From contig CALGGX010000317.1 of NCBI GenBank assembly GCA_937916025.1, positions 1-11,536 of the forward strand: a DNA stretch of 11,536 bases, given 5' to 3'. Made by a program: the position numbers and the translations under genes. Positions 1-7,464 of this stretch are shown one piece after another; within the stretch, counting starts at the first letter, position 1; each line of letters begins with the position of its first letter. Below the pieces are notes generated by a model. It ran no database searches, was not told the origin of the DNA, and saw only the letters and a list, made by a program, of their open reading frames with translations. This DNA comes from an uncultured Selenomonadales bacterium (GTDB taxonomy: Bacteria; Bacillota_C; Negativicutes; Selenomonadales; Selenomonadaceae).

Positions 1-191
1 GCCCATGGGAGAAGTCTTGCCTTCGATCAAAAGTCGCGTCAAATCAACATGTTTGTTCCCGACGACTGCTCGATTTGCATCCGCCCATGGGAGAAGTCTT
101 GCCTTCGATCAAAAGTCGCGTCAAATCAACATGTTTGCTCCCAACGACTGCTCGATTTGCATCTGCCCATGGGAGAAGTCTTGCCTTCGAT
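1..191. repeat. 82-bp tandem repeat array, 2.3 copies
   Basis: Copy 1 is 1-82, copy 2 is 83-164, and a third copy covers only its first 27 bases (165-191). Copies 1 and 2 differ at three positions (repeat positions 56, 61 and 82). Each copy begins with the perfect palindrome CCCATGGG after a G. The unit is not a multiple of three, so it does not encode a repeated peptide in one frame. The array touches the left window edge, so more copies may lie outside. There is no repeat/spacer alternation, which excludes CRISPR. The third copy stops exactly where the -35 box of the following promoter begins, so the array forms the upstream flank of the operon promoter. Its function is unknown; it could be an intergenic minisatellite or a regulatory array. 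Confidence 0.9.
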
Positions 192-220
192 TGATCAGTC
201 AAGGCGATACATGATATAAT
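191..220 (+). promoter_or_regulatory. Sigma-70/SigA-type promoter with extended -10
   Basis: A perfect -10 box TATAAT at 215-220 is preceded by TGA (212-214), giving the extended -10 form TGnTATAAT. A TTGATC -35 box sits at 191-196 with an 18-bp spacer. Transcription would start near 226-228, about 27 nt ahead of the ATG at 254. It is placed to drive the three-gene operon 254-6277. No other promoter of comparable quality is visible before gene 2 or gene B. Confidence 0.75.
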
Positions 221-241
221 TCGATGAAATTTTCTTTGCGG

Positions 242-247
242 AAGGAG
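242..247 (+). promoter_or_regulatory. Ribosome binding site of gene A (fixes its start)
   Basis: AAGGAG lies 6 nt before the ATG at 254. The only in-frame upstream ATG (224) has no Shine-Dalgarno sequence and lies at or before the predicted transcription start. The paralogous gene B has the same AAGGAG-6nt-ATG arrangement, and the first codons of the two genes are similar (MSLDQLA against MISDQSA), which confirms the choice. Confidence 0.85.
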
Positions 248-253
248 ATCATA

Positions 254-2566
254 ATGTCATTAGATCAACTGGCGAAGCGATTGCGCCCGACATTCCTCGA
301 CGCCGTCGCTCGCAATTCTTATAAGCCGTGCCGAGTGTTTCTCGCCGCGTCGGACATGAAAACGCGCGCCGTCACTCGTCATGCCGAATCCGCCGATCCG
401 CTCGACGCTTACAACACTGCACTCGAGCAATTGAAATCCGCACTCGGCTCGATAAAACCCGTAATCCTCCGCGCGGATTGGATCATCGATTCCGAAAACA
501 TGACGTGGCAGGATTTTCTGAAGCTTATCGGCGGAACAAGACGCAATTATTTCCGTCGCGGGCTTGCACTCGATCCCGACTTCAAAATCGTCTTCACCGA
601 ATCCGAGCACAACGCCAACGGCATGTTTTATAAAGACGGCAAACAAGGCAGCGGGCGTTGCGTTTTTCGCCCGGATAAATGCGATATTTATTGTCAAACG
701 CGTTTCGGTTGCGATTTTCCGAAACTCGAGCCCGATTCGCCCGTCGTGATCTTCACGACGAACGGCGCATTCGTCTCCGACGAGGAGAAAACGCCGTTGC
801 AGATCACCGGCACGGAACTCAACGCCGGACATCGCAACGCCTCCCACATCGACGACGCGACATTTCTGAAATGCGCGCGTACCGGAGCGGCGTATCTCGC
901 CGGCGAAGTTCAAAAATCCGGACGGTTCATTTACGGGCATTATCCCTGCACCGATAAAATCGTTCCTTCTTACAACACGCTTCGGCATTTCAGTTCGATT
1001 TTTGCAATGCTCGACGTGTACGGCACTTACAATAAGATCGGCAACGCGAAGCTCGGCTCGGCGATCACTCGCGCGCTGAAATACGGCATCGAAAATTTCG
1101 TTGCGTATCGAAAACTCGATGACGGTTCGGAAGCGGCGTATCTCGTCGACACGGGGAACGAGATCAAACTCGGCGCGCTCGGCGTTTCGATCGTCATGCT
1201 CGCCAAATACTGCGAATTGATGAAGACGAAGAAATACATTCCGTTGATGGAAAAATTCGCGCGCGGCATTTTGACGATGCAAAAACCGGACGGTTCGTTT
1301 GTACATGTGCTCAATTCGACCGATTACTCCGTCAAGGAACCGTTCCGAATCGTCTATTACGACGGCGAAGCAATCTTCGGCTTGATGCGACTGTATTCGT
1401 TGACGAAGGAGCCGAAATATCTCGAGATATCCGAGCGCGCGTTTCAACGTTTCATTGCAACCGATCATTGGCGCAATCACGATCACTGGTTGTCTTATTC
1501 GATCAACGAACTGTCGAAGTATCAGCCGAAGGCGGAGTACTTTGACTTCGGCATCAGCAATTTCCTCGACTTCCTGCCGTTCGTTTACCATCGCGATACG
1601 CAATATCCGACACTGCTCGAATTGATGATGGCGGCGGACGCCATGCTCGAAAACATCAAAGCTCGCCCGGACATGCATTATCTGCTCGAGCGGGTGAATT
1701 TTGAGGACTTCTACGCGGCAATGGAAGCGCGCGCGAAGAATTTGCTGAACGGCTATTTCTGGCCGGAGCTGGCAATGTTTTTCAAACGCCCCGAGTCGAT
1801 CGTCGGAGCATTTTTCATTCGGCATCATGCTTTTCGCGTTCGTACGGACGATGTCGAGCACTTCCTGTCGAGTTTCGTCAATTATCGGCGATATCTGGCG
1901 CGGCGCGATCATGATCCGAAGCCGAGTCAAAAACTGCTCGAGAGCGAAGCGATCGGCGACGGCATTTTCAACATACAAGCCGGTTCGGAAGTGCCGAAGG
2001 CGGAGGTTGCAATTGAAGAGCCGATTGCCGAAGCCGATGCGGATAACGAGTCGATTGCAAGTGTTGAAATTCAACCGTCAAACGAAGTTCAGCCGCCGAA
2101 AGAACAATCGGCGAATTTCAATGATCCGAATTTCGAGATGTACGATCGTCTGCAGGAAATTGATCGACAAAACGAACCGGAGCGCACGGCGAAACTTCCT
2201 CCGATCGATGCCGATTGCAGGCTCGAATATACCAATTCCGGCTTGAGAGTTTTGCGCAACAACCGATTGCTGATGTATTGCATTTATGATCGCGACAATC
2301 AGAAATTGCGCTTTATCAACTTTTTCGAGAACGGCAAAAAAATTCGCCGCGAGGTCTATGATCCGCTCGGCTTTTTGAGTTGTCGTCAGAGTCTCTCGCC
2401 GACAAACGGAATTCCGGAAGAGATTTTGTATTATCGCCCCGACGGCTCGCTCGCTTTGAAGGAAACTTATGCGATTGTCAATAAAAGCGGGGTGCTCAAA
2501 TCGCGAGAATTTTTTGATCGCGCGGGGCAATTTTTGAGAATCGAAGCGGCGGGAGAATCGGCATGA
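254..2566 (+). CDS. Gene A: toroid-like helical protein with beta-rich C-terminal tail (paralogue of gene B)
   Basis: The protein has 770 residues, no signal peptide and no membrane segment, so it is probably cytoplasmic. Residues 1 to about 215 form an N-terminal module that I do not recognise (RNYFRRGLAL at 97-106 is conserved in B). Residues about 220-555 are helical and carry NTLRHFSSIFAML (241-253), YYDGEA (368-373), DHWRNHDHWLSY (404-415) and HRDTQYPTLLEL (446-457). The spacing and the repeated helix pairs suggest an (alpha/alpha)6 toroid, as in glycosidase- and epimerase-like enzymes, with the acidic and His/Trp clusters as candidate active-site residues. About 565-650 is an acidic, proline-containing linker. 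About 655-770 holds repeated YD..G / YY.PDG units resembling beta-meander domains linked to surface glycosyltransferases or MORN/YwqK repeats (weak). It is first in the operon and overlaps gene 2 by 4 bp (ATGA). The substrate is unknown. Confidence 0.9.
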   Translation: MSLDQLAKRLRPTFLDAVARNSYKPCRVFLAASDMKTRAVTRHAESADPLDAYNTALEQLKSALGSIKPVILRADWIIDSENMTWQDFLKLIGGTRRNYFRRGLALDPDFKIVFTESEHNANGMFYKDGKQGSGRCVFRPDKCDIYCQTRFGCDFPKLEPDSPVVIFTTNGAFVSDEEKTPLQITGTELNAGHRNASHIDDATFLKCARTGAAYLAGEVQKSGRFIYGHYPCTDKIVPSYNTLRHFSSIFAMLDVYGTYNKIGNAKLGSAITRALKYGIENFVAYRKLDDGSEAAYLVDTGNEIKLGALGVSIVMLAKYCELMKTKKYIPLMEKFARGILTMQKPDGSFVHVLNSTDYSVKEPFRIVYYDGEAIFGLMRLYSLTKEPKYLEISERAFQRFIATDHWRNHDHWLSYSINELSKYQPKAEYFDFGISNFLDFLPFVYHRDTQYPTLLELMMAADAMLENIKARPDMHYLLERVNFEDFYAAMEARAKNLLNGYFWPELAMFFKRPESIVGAFFIRHHAFRVRTDDVEHFLSSFVNYRRYLARRDHDPKPSQKLLESEAIGDGIFNIQAGSEVPKAEVAIEEPIAEADADNESIASVEIQPSNEVQPPKEQSANFNDPNFEMYDRLQEIDRQNEPERTAKLPPIDADCRLEYTNSGLRVLRNNRLLMYCIYDRDNQKLRFINFFENGKKIRREVYDPLGFLSCRQSLSPTNGIPEEILYYRPDGSLALKETYAIVNKSGVLKSREFFDRAGQFLRIEAAGESA

Positions 2567-3456
2567 AGAAAATTCTGCTTGCACTGATGTTTCTTTTTGC
2601 GTCGATCGCGCCCGGCGAAGCGGAAGTACATCAACAAGGCGTCGTTTATGTCGTGTTCGAGCGTACCGGAGAAAATGCCGTCAAGGCGGATGATGTCAAT
2701 CAAAATTCCGTCCCGGATGTCGTCGAGGACATTGCAATTCAGATCAACGCCGCGCGGGAAGTTTTCCATGATGTTTGCGGCTTCCCCGATCCGTTCAAAT
2801 CGCCGAGATATCCCAATATCGGCACGATTGAAGTGCACGTGCTCGCGAAGGCGAATATGGGCAACTCGAACGGGCTTGCTTACAGCGGCAAATGGACCTC
2901 GAAAGACGGCTCGGGCAAGCGCGCGTTGCACATCAAAGTCGCGGCGGTTGTCGATCCGCGAAAAAATTCGACGCCCGCGCCTGAGTATTTTCATTTGATC
3001 CAATACGGAGCCACATATTTCAGAAACAGTTGGTATCTCGAGGGCATGGCGCGTTGGTCTCAGGATTCGATTCATGCAGTCAAAAAATATCCGACGGTCA
3101 AGAGCATGTACATGACGCTGAACAGTCGGCTGTCGAAGGCGGCAATCTTCAGCGAGAGATACAAGGCGGCGAATTTGTTGTGGTATCCGCTCGCCGTCGA
3201 ATGCAAAGACAAAACCGAAATTCCGAGTTCCGTCATGAAAAAATATCGTTACGCGGACGGCACGCCGGTTTTTCAGGACGACATTTTTTACGGCGCAAAT
3301 GTCATGAATAAAGTGCTTGCCGCGATGCATGAAAAAGAAGCGGTCGCGGCAGCGGGTTATGCCGATCAAAAGACGTGGCGCAAAGACGGCGTGCGGAGTG
3401 ACGAAAACAATGAACTCATTCTCGAATGCGTCCGCGAAGTTTATGAAAATTACTGA
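2563..3456 (+). CDS. Secreted zincin-like protein with altered HExxH (possible pseudo-metallopeptidase)
   Basis: The protein has 297 residues. It begins with a type I signal peptide (MKK, hydrophobic stretch 4-16, likely cleavage after GEA at about residue 20), so the mature part is exported. DVNQNSVPDVVED at 44-56 matches the acidic D.N.n..PD.VE segment, probably calcium-binding, near the N-terminus of some secreted zincin-type peptidases. Residues 138-170 follow the gluzincin pattern HExxH...EGxAxW: PEYFHLIQYG at 140-149 and YLEGMARW at 158-165. The first zinc-ligand His is Pro140 (codon CCT, 2980-2982), while Glu141, His144 and the presumed third ligand Glu160 are kept. The protein is therefore either inactive or affected by a one-base change from CAT. 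The start overlaps gene A by 4 bp, implying translational coupling, and gene B follows after 16 bp. The family assignment is from motif memory; the role may be binding or processing at the cell surface. Confidence 0.85.
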   Translation: MKKILLALMFLFASIAPGEAEVHQQGVVYVVFERTGENAVKADDVNQNSVPDVVEDIAIQINAAREVFHDVCGFPDPFKSPRYPNIGTIEVHVLAKANMGNSNGLAYSGKWTSKDGSGKRALHIKVAAVVDPRKNSTPAPEYFHLIQYGATYFRNSWYLEGMARWSQDSIHAVKKYPTVKSMYMTLNSRLSKAAIFSERYKAANLLWYPLAVECKDKTEIPSSVMKKYRYADGTPVFQDDIFYGANVMNKVLAAMHEKEAVAAAGYADQKTWRKDGVRSDENNELILECVREVYENY

Positions 3457-3460
3457 TCCA

Positions 3461-3466
3461 AAGGAG
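3461..3466 (+). promoter_or_regulatory. Ribosome binding site of gene B (fixes its start)
   Basis: AAGGAG sits 6 nt before the ATG at 3473, inside the 16-bp gap after gene 2. The frame stays open upstream to 3317, but that extension lies inside gene 2 in another frame and has no Shine-Dalgarno sequence. The alignment with gene A begins at 3473. Confidence 0.85.
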
Positions 3467-3472
3467 ATTGCA

Positions 3473-6277
3473 ATGATATCAGATCAATCAGCCGCGCGGC
3501 TCAAAACATTTTTTTTGAATGAATTGTCATCGCGCGCGAGCCGTCCCTGTCGAATTTTTCTCTCGGCAACGGACATGAAGGCAAAGGCGGTCGTCCGACA
3601 TGCTTCGGCAATCGAGCCGAATGCGGCATGGGAGGATGCTTTCAATCAATTGCAAGCCGCACTCGGCGAAGCGACAGTTTCGATCTTCCGCGCGGATGTC
3701 GTCGTCAAAGCCGAAGCCATGACATGGCAGGAATTCACGACTGAAGTCGGCAAAACCCGGCGAAATTATTTCCGACGCGGCATCGCGCTTCCGGATTTTT
3801 CAATCGCATTTACCGAGCAGGAACTCAACGCGAATTTGATGCTCTACAACACGGAAGGCGGGCGCGGCAAATTCAATCAAGAGTTTGCCGATCGATATTG
3901 CAAAACGAGATTCGGATGCGAATTTCCGAAACTCGAGCCCGAAACGCAAATTGTCGTTTTCGATACGGCGAGTGCGTTCATTGCCGACGGCATGGAAATT
4001 CCGTTGCCGATCGACGGCTCGGGGCATCGCGAAGTTTCGCCGCTCGACTCGGAGCTTTGTTTGCAAATCGCTCGCAACGCCGCCTCTCATCTTACGCGGC
4101 AGATCGAAAACAACGGGCGTTTCATTTACGGGCGTTTGCCGTGTTTCAATCGAATCGTCTCGGGCTACAACACGCTTCGACATTTCAGCTCGACATTTGC
4201 AATGCTTGACGTCTATGAAACTTATGCGCCGAATGATCGTTCCGCGCGGAAGGAAGAACTTCGTCAGGCGATCAATCGCTCGCTCGATTACGCCGCGAAG
4301 AATTTCATCGTGTGGCGGCGAATGATTGACGGCACGCAAGTCGCTTACGTCGAGGAGCCGGACAGCAAAGAGCTGAAACTGGGCGCGCTCGGCATTTCGA
4401 TTGTGGCGTTCGCGAAATTCACCGAGCTTATGCACTCGGAAAAATATCTGCCGCTGATGAATGCACTCTCGCGCGCGATTAAAACCATGCAAAACGACGA
4501 CGGCTCCTTCGTGCATGTTCTCAACGCCGGCGATTTTACGATCAAAGCTCCGTTTCGGACGGTGTATTACGACGGCGAGGCGGTCTTCGGAATGATGCGG
4601 CTGTATTCGCTTACTCGCGATGAGAAATTGCTCGAGGCGTCCGAGCTCGCCTTTAAACATTTCATTGCAACCGATCATTGGAAAAATCATGATCACTGGT
4701 TGTCTTATGCCGTCAACGAATTGACGAGATATCAGCCGAAGCGGGAGTATTTCGAGTTCGGCATCAACAATTTCCTCGGGCATCTGCAATTCATTTATCA
4801 TCGCGATACGCAATTCCCGACATTGATGGAATTGATGGCGGCGGCGGATACCATGCTCGAGCGCATAAAAAAAATGCCCGACATGTCGGATCTGCTCGAG
4901 CGCGTGAACTTCGAGGACTTTTATGCGGCAATGGAAGCGCGCGCGGCGAACATGTTGAACGGACATTTTTATCCGGAAACGGCAATGTATTTTGCAAAGC
5001 CGGATTCGATCGTCGGCAGTTTCTTCATTCGCCATCATGCGTTCCGCGTCCGCAACGACGACATCGAACACTTCCTGTCGGGTTTAATTGCGTATCGGCG
5101 ATATCTCGCGCGGCGCGATCATGATCCGCAACCGAGTGCGCAACTGCTTTCGGCGGATAAAAATGTTGACGAAGACAACGCGGCGGAGAATAAATCGATT
5201 GCGCCGTTATCGGCAACAAAACTCGTCGACGACACGGTTTTGCGCGTCGGCATCTGTCAAAAGAACCGCGCGGGATTTTGGCATCCGCAATGCACGAAAT
5301 ACGCAATGTTTTTCGCCGCGAAGCAATTCAACATCGAGCTGTTTTCGTTTAATCCGAGCGATATTGATTTTGAAAACAAAACCGTCAGAGGCATGTTCCT
5401 GATCGGAAATACGAAAGTCAATCGCGAGGTGCCGTTTCCTCAAATTATTGACAATGCGATCATGGAAGGCGAGGACGGGGCGCGACTGGAGCGGCTCGAG
5501 CAGGATTGCTACGTCATTCGACACAGCCTTCGGACGGATAAACAAAAGACTTACGAGATTTTGCTGAACGACGGCAAGTACACGGATTTTTTGATTCAGA
5601 GTCATGTGATCGACTCGTTTGAACAATTTCAAAAACTGCTCGGCGAAAATCACAACGACGTGATCATGAAGCCGCAACGCGGCGCGCGCGGCATCGGCAT
5701 CGTCCACATTCAATTCGACGGCGGAACTTACATCGTCAACGTACAGAATGAAACGCTGAAAATGTCGCCGGACGAATTTCTGAAATTCTACAACGAGAAT
5801 TTGGTTCGGCGAAAACACATTTTGCAACCGTACATCGTCTCGCGGACGCGCTCGGGCAATCCGTTTGACATCAGGATTCATTGTCGGCGCGGCGCGCGCG
5901 GTTGTTTCAAAGTGTCGCCGTTTCCGCGCATCGGAAATGCGGCGGGCGTCGTTTCAAACATTGCCACGGGCGGATATTCCATGAAGTACGAAACATTTTT
6001 GCAAGCCGAATACGGCGACGATTGGAAGATGATTTACGACAAGCTCAAAGAGTTCGGCAGGACTTTTCCGGAGTATTATCAACAGTTGTGGGCGACGACG
6101 CTTTTCGATATCGGCGTCGACATGGGAATTCAGAAGCGCGGTTCGGAATATGACTTCAAAATTTTCGAGGTCAACACTTACATCGACGGACCGTTTTTCG
6201 AGCTCGAAGACGCCGTTACTCACTTTGAATATTTCCGATACATCGAAAAAAATTACCTCAAGCCTCGCGCGGATTAA
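3473..6277 (+). CDS. Gene B: toroid-like core fused to YheC/YheD-like ATP-grasp ligase
   Basis: The protein has 934 residues and no signal or membrane segment. Residues 1 to about 555 are a paralogue of gene A, including RNYFRRGIAL (97-106), NTLRHFSS (233-240), YYDGEA (365-370), DHWKNHDHWLSYAVNEL (401-417) and HRDTQFPTLMEL (443-454). After a short linker, residues about 588-934 are an ATP-grasp domain of the YheC/YheD type. Its N-terminal part starts at LRVGICQKN (590-598). MKPQRGARGIGI (732-743) is the glycine-rich ATP-binding loop with Lys733, FDIRIH (798-803) follows, SNIATGG (828-834) is the phosphate/ribose side, and FDIGVDMGI (878-886) with FEVNT (898-902) gives the metal-binding Asp/Glu/Asn. 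ATP-grasp enzymes ligate a carboxylate to an amine or thiol through an acyl phosphate. The fusion suggests the core binds or edits the polymer or peptide that the ligase extends, which is inference. It converges on the 6274-6837 gene with overlapping stops. Confidence 0.9.
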   Translation: MISDQSAARLKTFFLNELSSRASRPCRIFLSATDMKAKAVVRHASAIEPNAAWEDAFNQLQAALGEATVSIFRADVVVKAEAMTWQEFTTEVGKTRRNYFRRGIALPDFSIAFTEQELNANLMLYNTEGGRGKFNQEFADRYCKTRFGCEFPKLEPETQIVVFDTASAFIADGMEIPLPIDGSGHREVSPLDSELCLQIARNAASHLTRQIENNGRFIYGRLPCFNRIVSGYNTLRHFSSTFAMLDVYETYAPNDRSARKEELRQAINRSLDYAAKNFIVWRRMIDGTQVAYVEEPDSKELKLGALGISIVAFAKFTELMHSEKYLPLMNALSRAIKTMQNDDGSFVHVLNAGDFTIKAPFRTVYYDGEAVFGMMRLYSLTRDEKLLEASELAFKHFIATDHWKNHDHWLSYAVNELTRYQPKREYFEFGINNFLGHLQFIYHRDTQFPTLMELMAAADTMLERIKKMPDMSDLLERVNFEDFYAAMEARAANMLNGHFYPETAMYFAKPDSIVGSFFIRHHAFRVRNDDIEHFLSGLIAYRRYLARRDHDPQPSAQLLSADKNVDEDNAAENKSIAPLSATKLVDDTVLRVGICQKNRAGFWHPQCTKYAMFFAAKQFNIELFSFNPSDIDFENKTVRGMFLIGNTKVNREVPFPQIIDNAIMEGEDGARLERLEQDCYVIRHSLRTDKQKTYEILLNDGKYTDFLIQSHVIDSFEQFQKLLGENHNDVIMKPQRGARGIGIVHIQFDGGTYIVNVQNETLKMSPDEFLKFYNENLVRRKHILQPYIVSRTRSGNPFDIRIHCRRGARGCFKVSPFPRIGNAAGVVSNIATGGYSMKYETFLQAEYGDDWKMIYDKLKEFGRTFPEYYQQLWATTLFDIGVDMGIQKRGSEYDFKIFEVNTYIDGPFFELEDAVTHFEYFRYIEKNYLKPRAD

Positions 6278-6837
6278 AAAATCATGCCGAGAACAAGTCC
6301 GAGCACTCCGGACGCCGTCAGCAATTTGATCGCGCCGAGCTTCATTCGGGCGGCAATCAAGGCGAGGATCAGAATGATCAATCCGCGCATGTCGAGTGCC
6401 GCGAGATTTGCCTTTGCGATCTTCTCGACGTTCCAGACCGCAAGCAGGACGAAGCTCACGCAAGCGGCGGCGATCAATGCCATAACAGCCGGTCTAAGTC
6501 CGTTGAGAATTCCATGGATCGCTCCGAGATCGCCGTATTTGAACATGATCTTCGCGAGCGTCACGCATAAAAACAATGACGGAGTTACGAAGCCCATTGT
6601 CGCGCAGATCGCCCCGGGAATTCCCGCGATCTTCATTCCGGCAAAAGTCGCCGCGTTGATTCCGATCGGTCCCGGCGTCATTTGCGAGATTGTAAAGATG
6701 TCGATGAACTCCGAAAGACTCAGCCAGTGATAGCCGTCGACGACGCTCGCCTGAATGAGCGGCATTGATGCGTAGCCGCCGCCCACGCATACCAAACTGA
6801 TCTTCGCAAACTCAAAAAACAACAGCCAATAAATCAT
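6274..6837 (-). CDS. chrA: Chromate transporter (CHR family), short-chain subunit 1
   Basis: The protein has 187 residues and is almost entirely hydrophobic, with about five to six membrane segments, the size of one CHR domain. Family motifs are visible: VCVGGGYASMPL at 16-27 and SQMTPGPIGINAATFAG at 51-67, the conserved PGP loop. Short CHR proteins usually occur as tandem pairs that together equal one long ChrA, an inner-membrane anion transporter for chromate and possibly sulfate-like anions. The partner is encoded 15 bp upstream (6853-7464). The start is ATG with GGAGG about 9 nt before it. The stop codon TAA (6276-6274) overlaps the stop of gene B on the other strand, and no hairpin terminator is visible between them. 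The real substrate may not be chromate, since many such pairs are annotated by homology only. Confidence 0.9.
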   Translation of the reverse strand: MIYWLLFFEFAKISLVCVGGGYASMPLIQASVVDGYHWLSLSEFIDIFTISQMTPGPIGINAATFAGMKIAGIPGAICATMGFVTPSLFLCVTLAKIMFKYGDLGAIHGILNGLRPAVMALIAAACVSFVLLAVWNVEKIAKANLAALDMRGLIILILALIAARMKLGAIKLLTASGVLGLVLGMIF

Positions 6838-6852
6838 GCCCCGCGCCTCCGT

Positions 6853-7464
6853 TTATCCGTAAATCTTCTCGCGCATCAGGAAAAATCCGATCGCTCCGTC
6901 GATCGCAACCAAAATCATGATGTTCACTCCGAAATACAAATTCGCAATGAACGTCGCGATGATGATTGCAATCGGCAGGAGCAATTTTTTTTTGAACTGC
7001 TTGACGAGCAGATCGATCGCAACATTCAACAGCAGAGCGGTCGCGCCGCATTGCATGCCTTTCAACACGAGTTGCACGTATTCGTCTTCGGCAATCAGAT
7101 CGTAAAACGACGCCACGATTGTGATGATTATTAACGGCGGCAGAACGGTCGCAATCATGCCGACAATCGCGCCGGAAATTCCCGCCATGCGATAGCCGAG
7201 CATGATCGCCGTATTAACCGCCATGATACCCGGCGTCGACTGCGCGATCGCAATCATGTCGAGCGTTTCTTTGTCGCTGATCCAATGATACTCGTCGACG
7301 AATTTCGCCTTCAACAACGGAATGATGACATAGCCGCCACCGACCGTGAATGCACTGACGACGAACGTCGATTTGAACAGCGTCCAAAAAAAATTCGCGT
7401 TGATCTCCGGACGTCGAACTTCGGGATCATCGTCCGAAATATTTTTTTCATCGATCAAAATCAA
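6853..7464 (-). CDS. chrA: Chromate transporter (CHR family), short-chain subunit 2, TTG start
   Basis: The protein has 203 residues: a charged N-terminal tail of about 24 residues, then one CHR domain. VGGGYVIIPLL is at 41-51, and AQSTPGIMAVNTAIMLGY at 74-91 is the counterpart of the PGP loop, with PGI here. It pairs with the next gene, 15 bp downstream. The start is unusual. The TGA of the upstream HKD gene lies immediately before a TTG (7464-7462) in the same frame, and GGGAGG at 7469-7474 ends 4 nt ahead of it. A second TTG two codons later (7458) would have a 10-nt spacing. No ATG or GTG is available near the RBS. Translation is probably coupled to termination of the upstream gene. Confidence 0.87.
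   Translation of the reverse strand: MILIDEKNISDDDPEVRRPEINANFFWTLFKSTFVVSAFTVGGGYVIIPLLKAKFVDEYHWISDKETLDMIAIAQSTPGIMAVNTAIMLGYRMAGISGAIVGMIATVLPPLIIITIVASFYDLIAEDEYVQLVLKGMQCGATALLLNVAIDLLVKQFKKKLLLPIAIIIATFIANLYFGVNIMILVAIDGAIGFFLMREKIYG

Noticed and set aside
1..191. CRISPR array
   Set aside because: The whole 82-bp unit is repeated with three substitutions; there are no unique spacers and no cas genes.
5..214. Short open frame across the tandem repeats
   Set aside because: The 82-bp period shifts the frame between copies, there is no RBS, and the frame runs into the promoter. It is a by-product of the repeat.
260..2074. Long antisense open frame opposite gene A
   Set aside because: It is a mirror of the codon bias of gene A, has no RBS and shows no recognisable motif, while gene A is supported by its paralogue B.
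3317..3472. N-terminal extension of gene B
   Set aside because: It overlaps gene 2 in another frame. AAGGAG before 3473 and the alignment with gene A fix the start at 3473.
3800..5071. Long antisense open frame opposite gene B
   Set aside because: It has the same codon-bias shadow effect and is made up of the same kind of Arg/Ile/Val-rich translation as the shadow of gene A.
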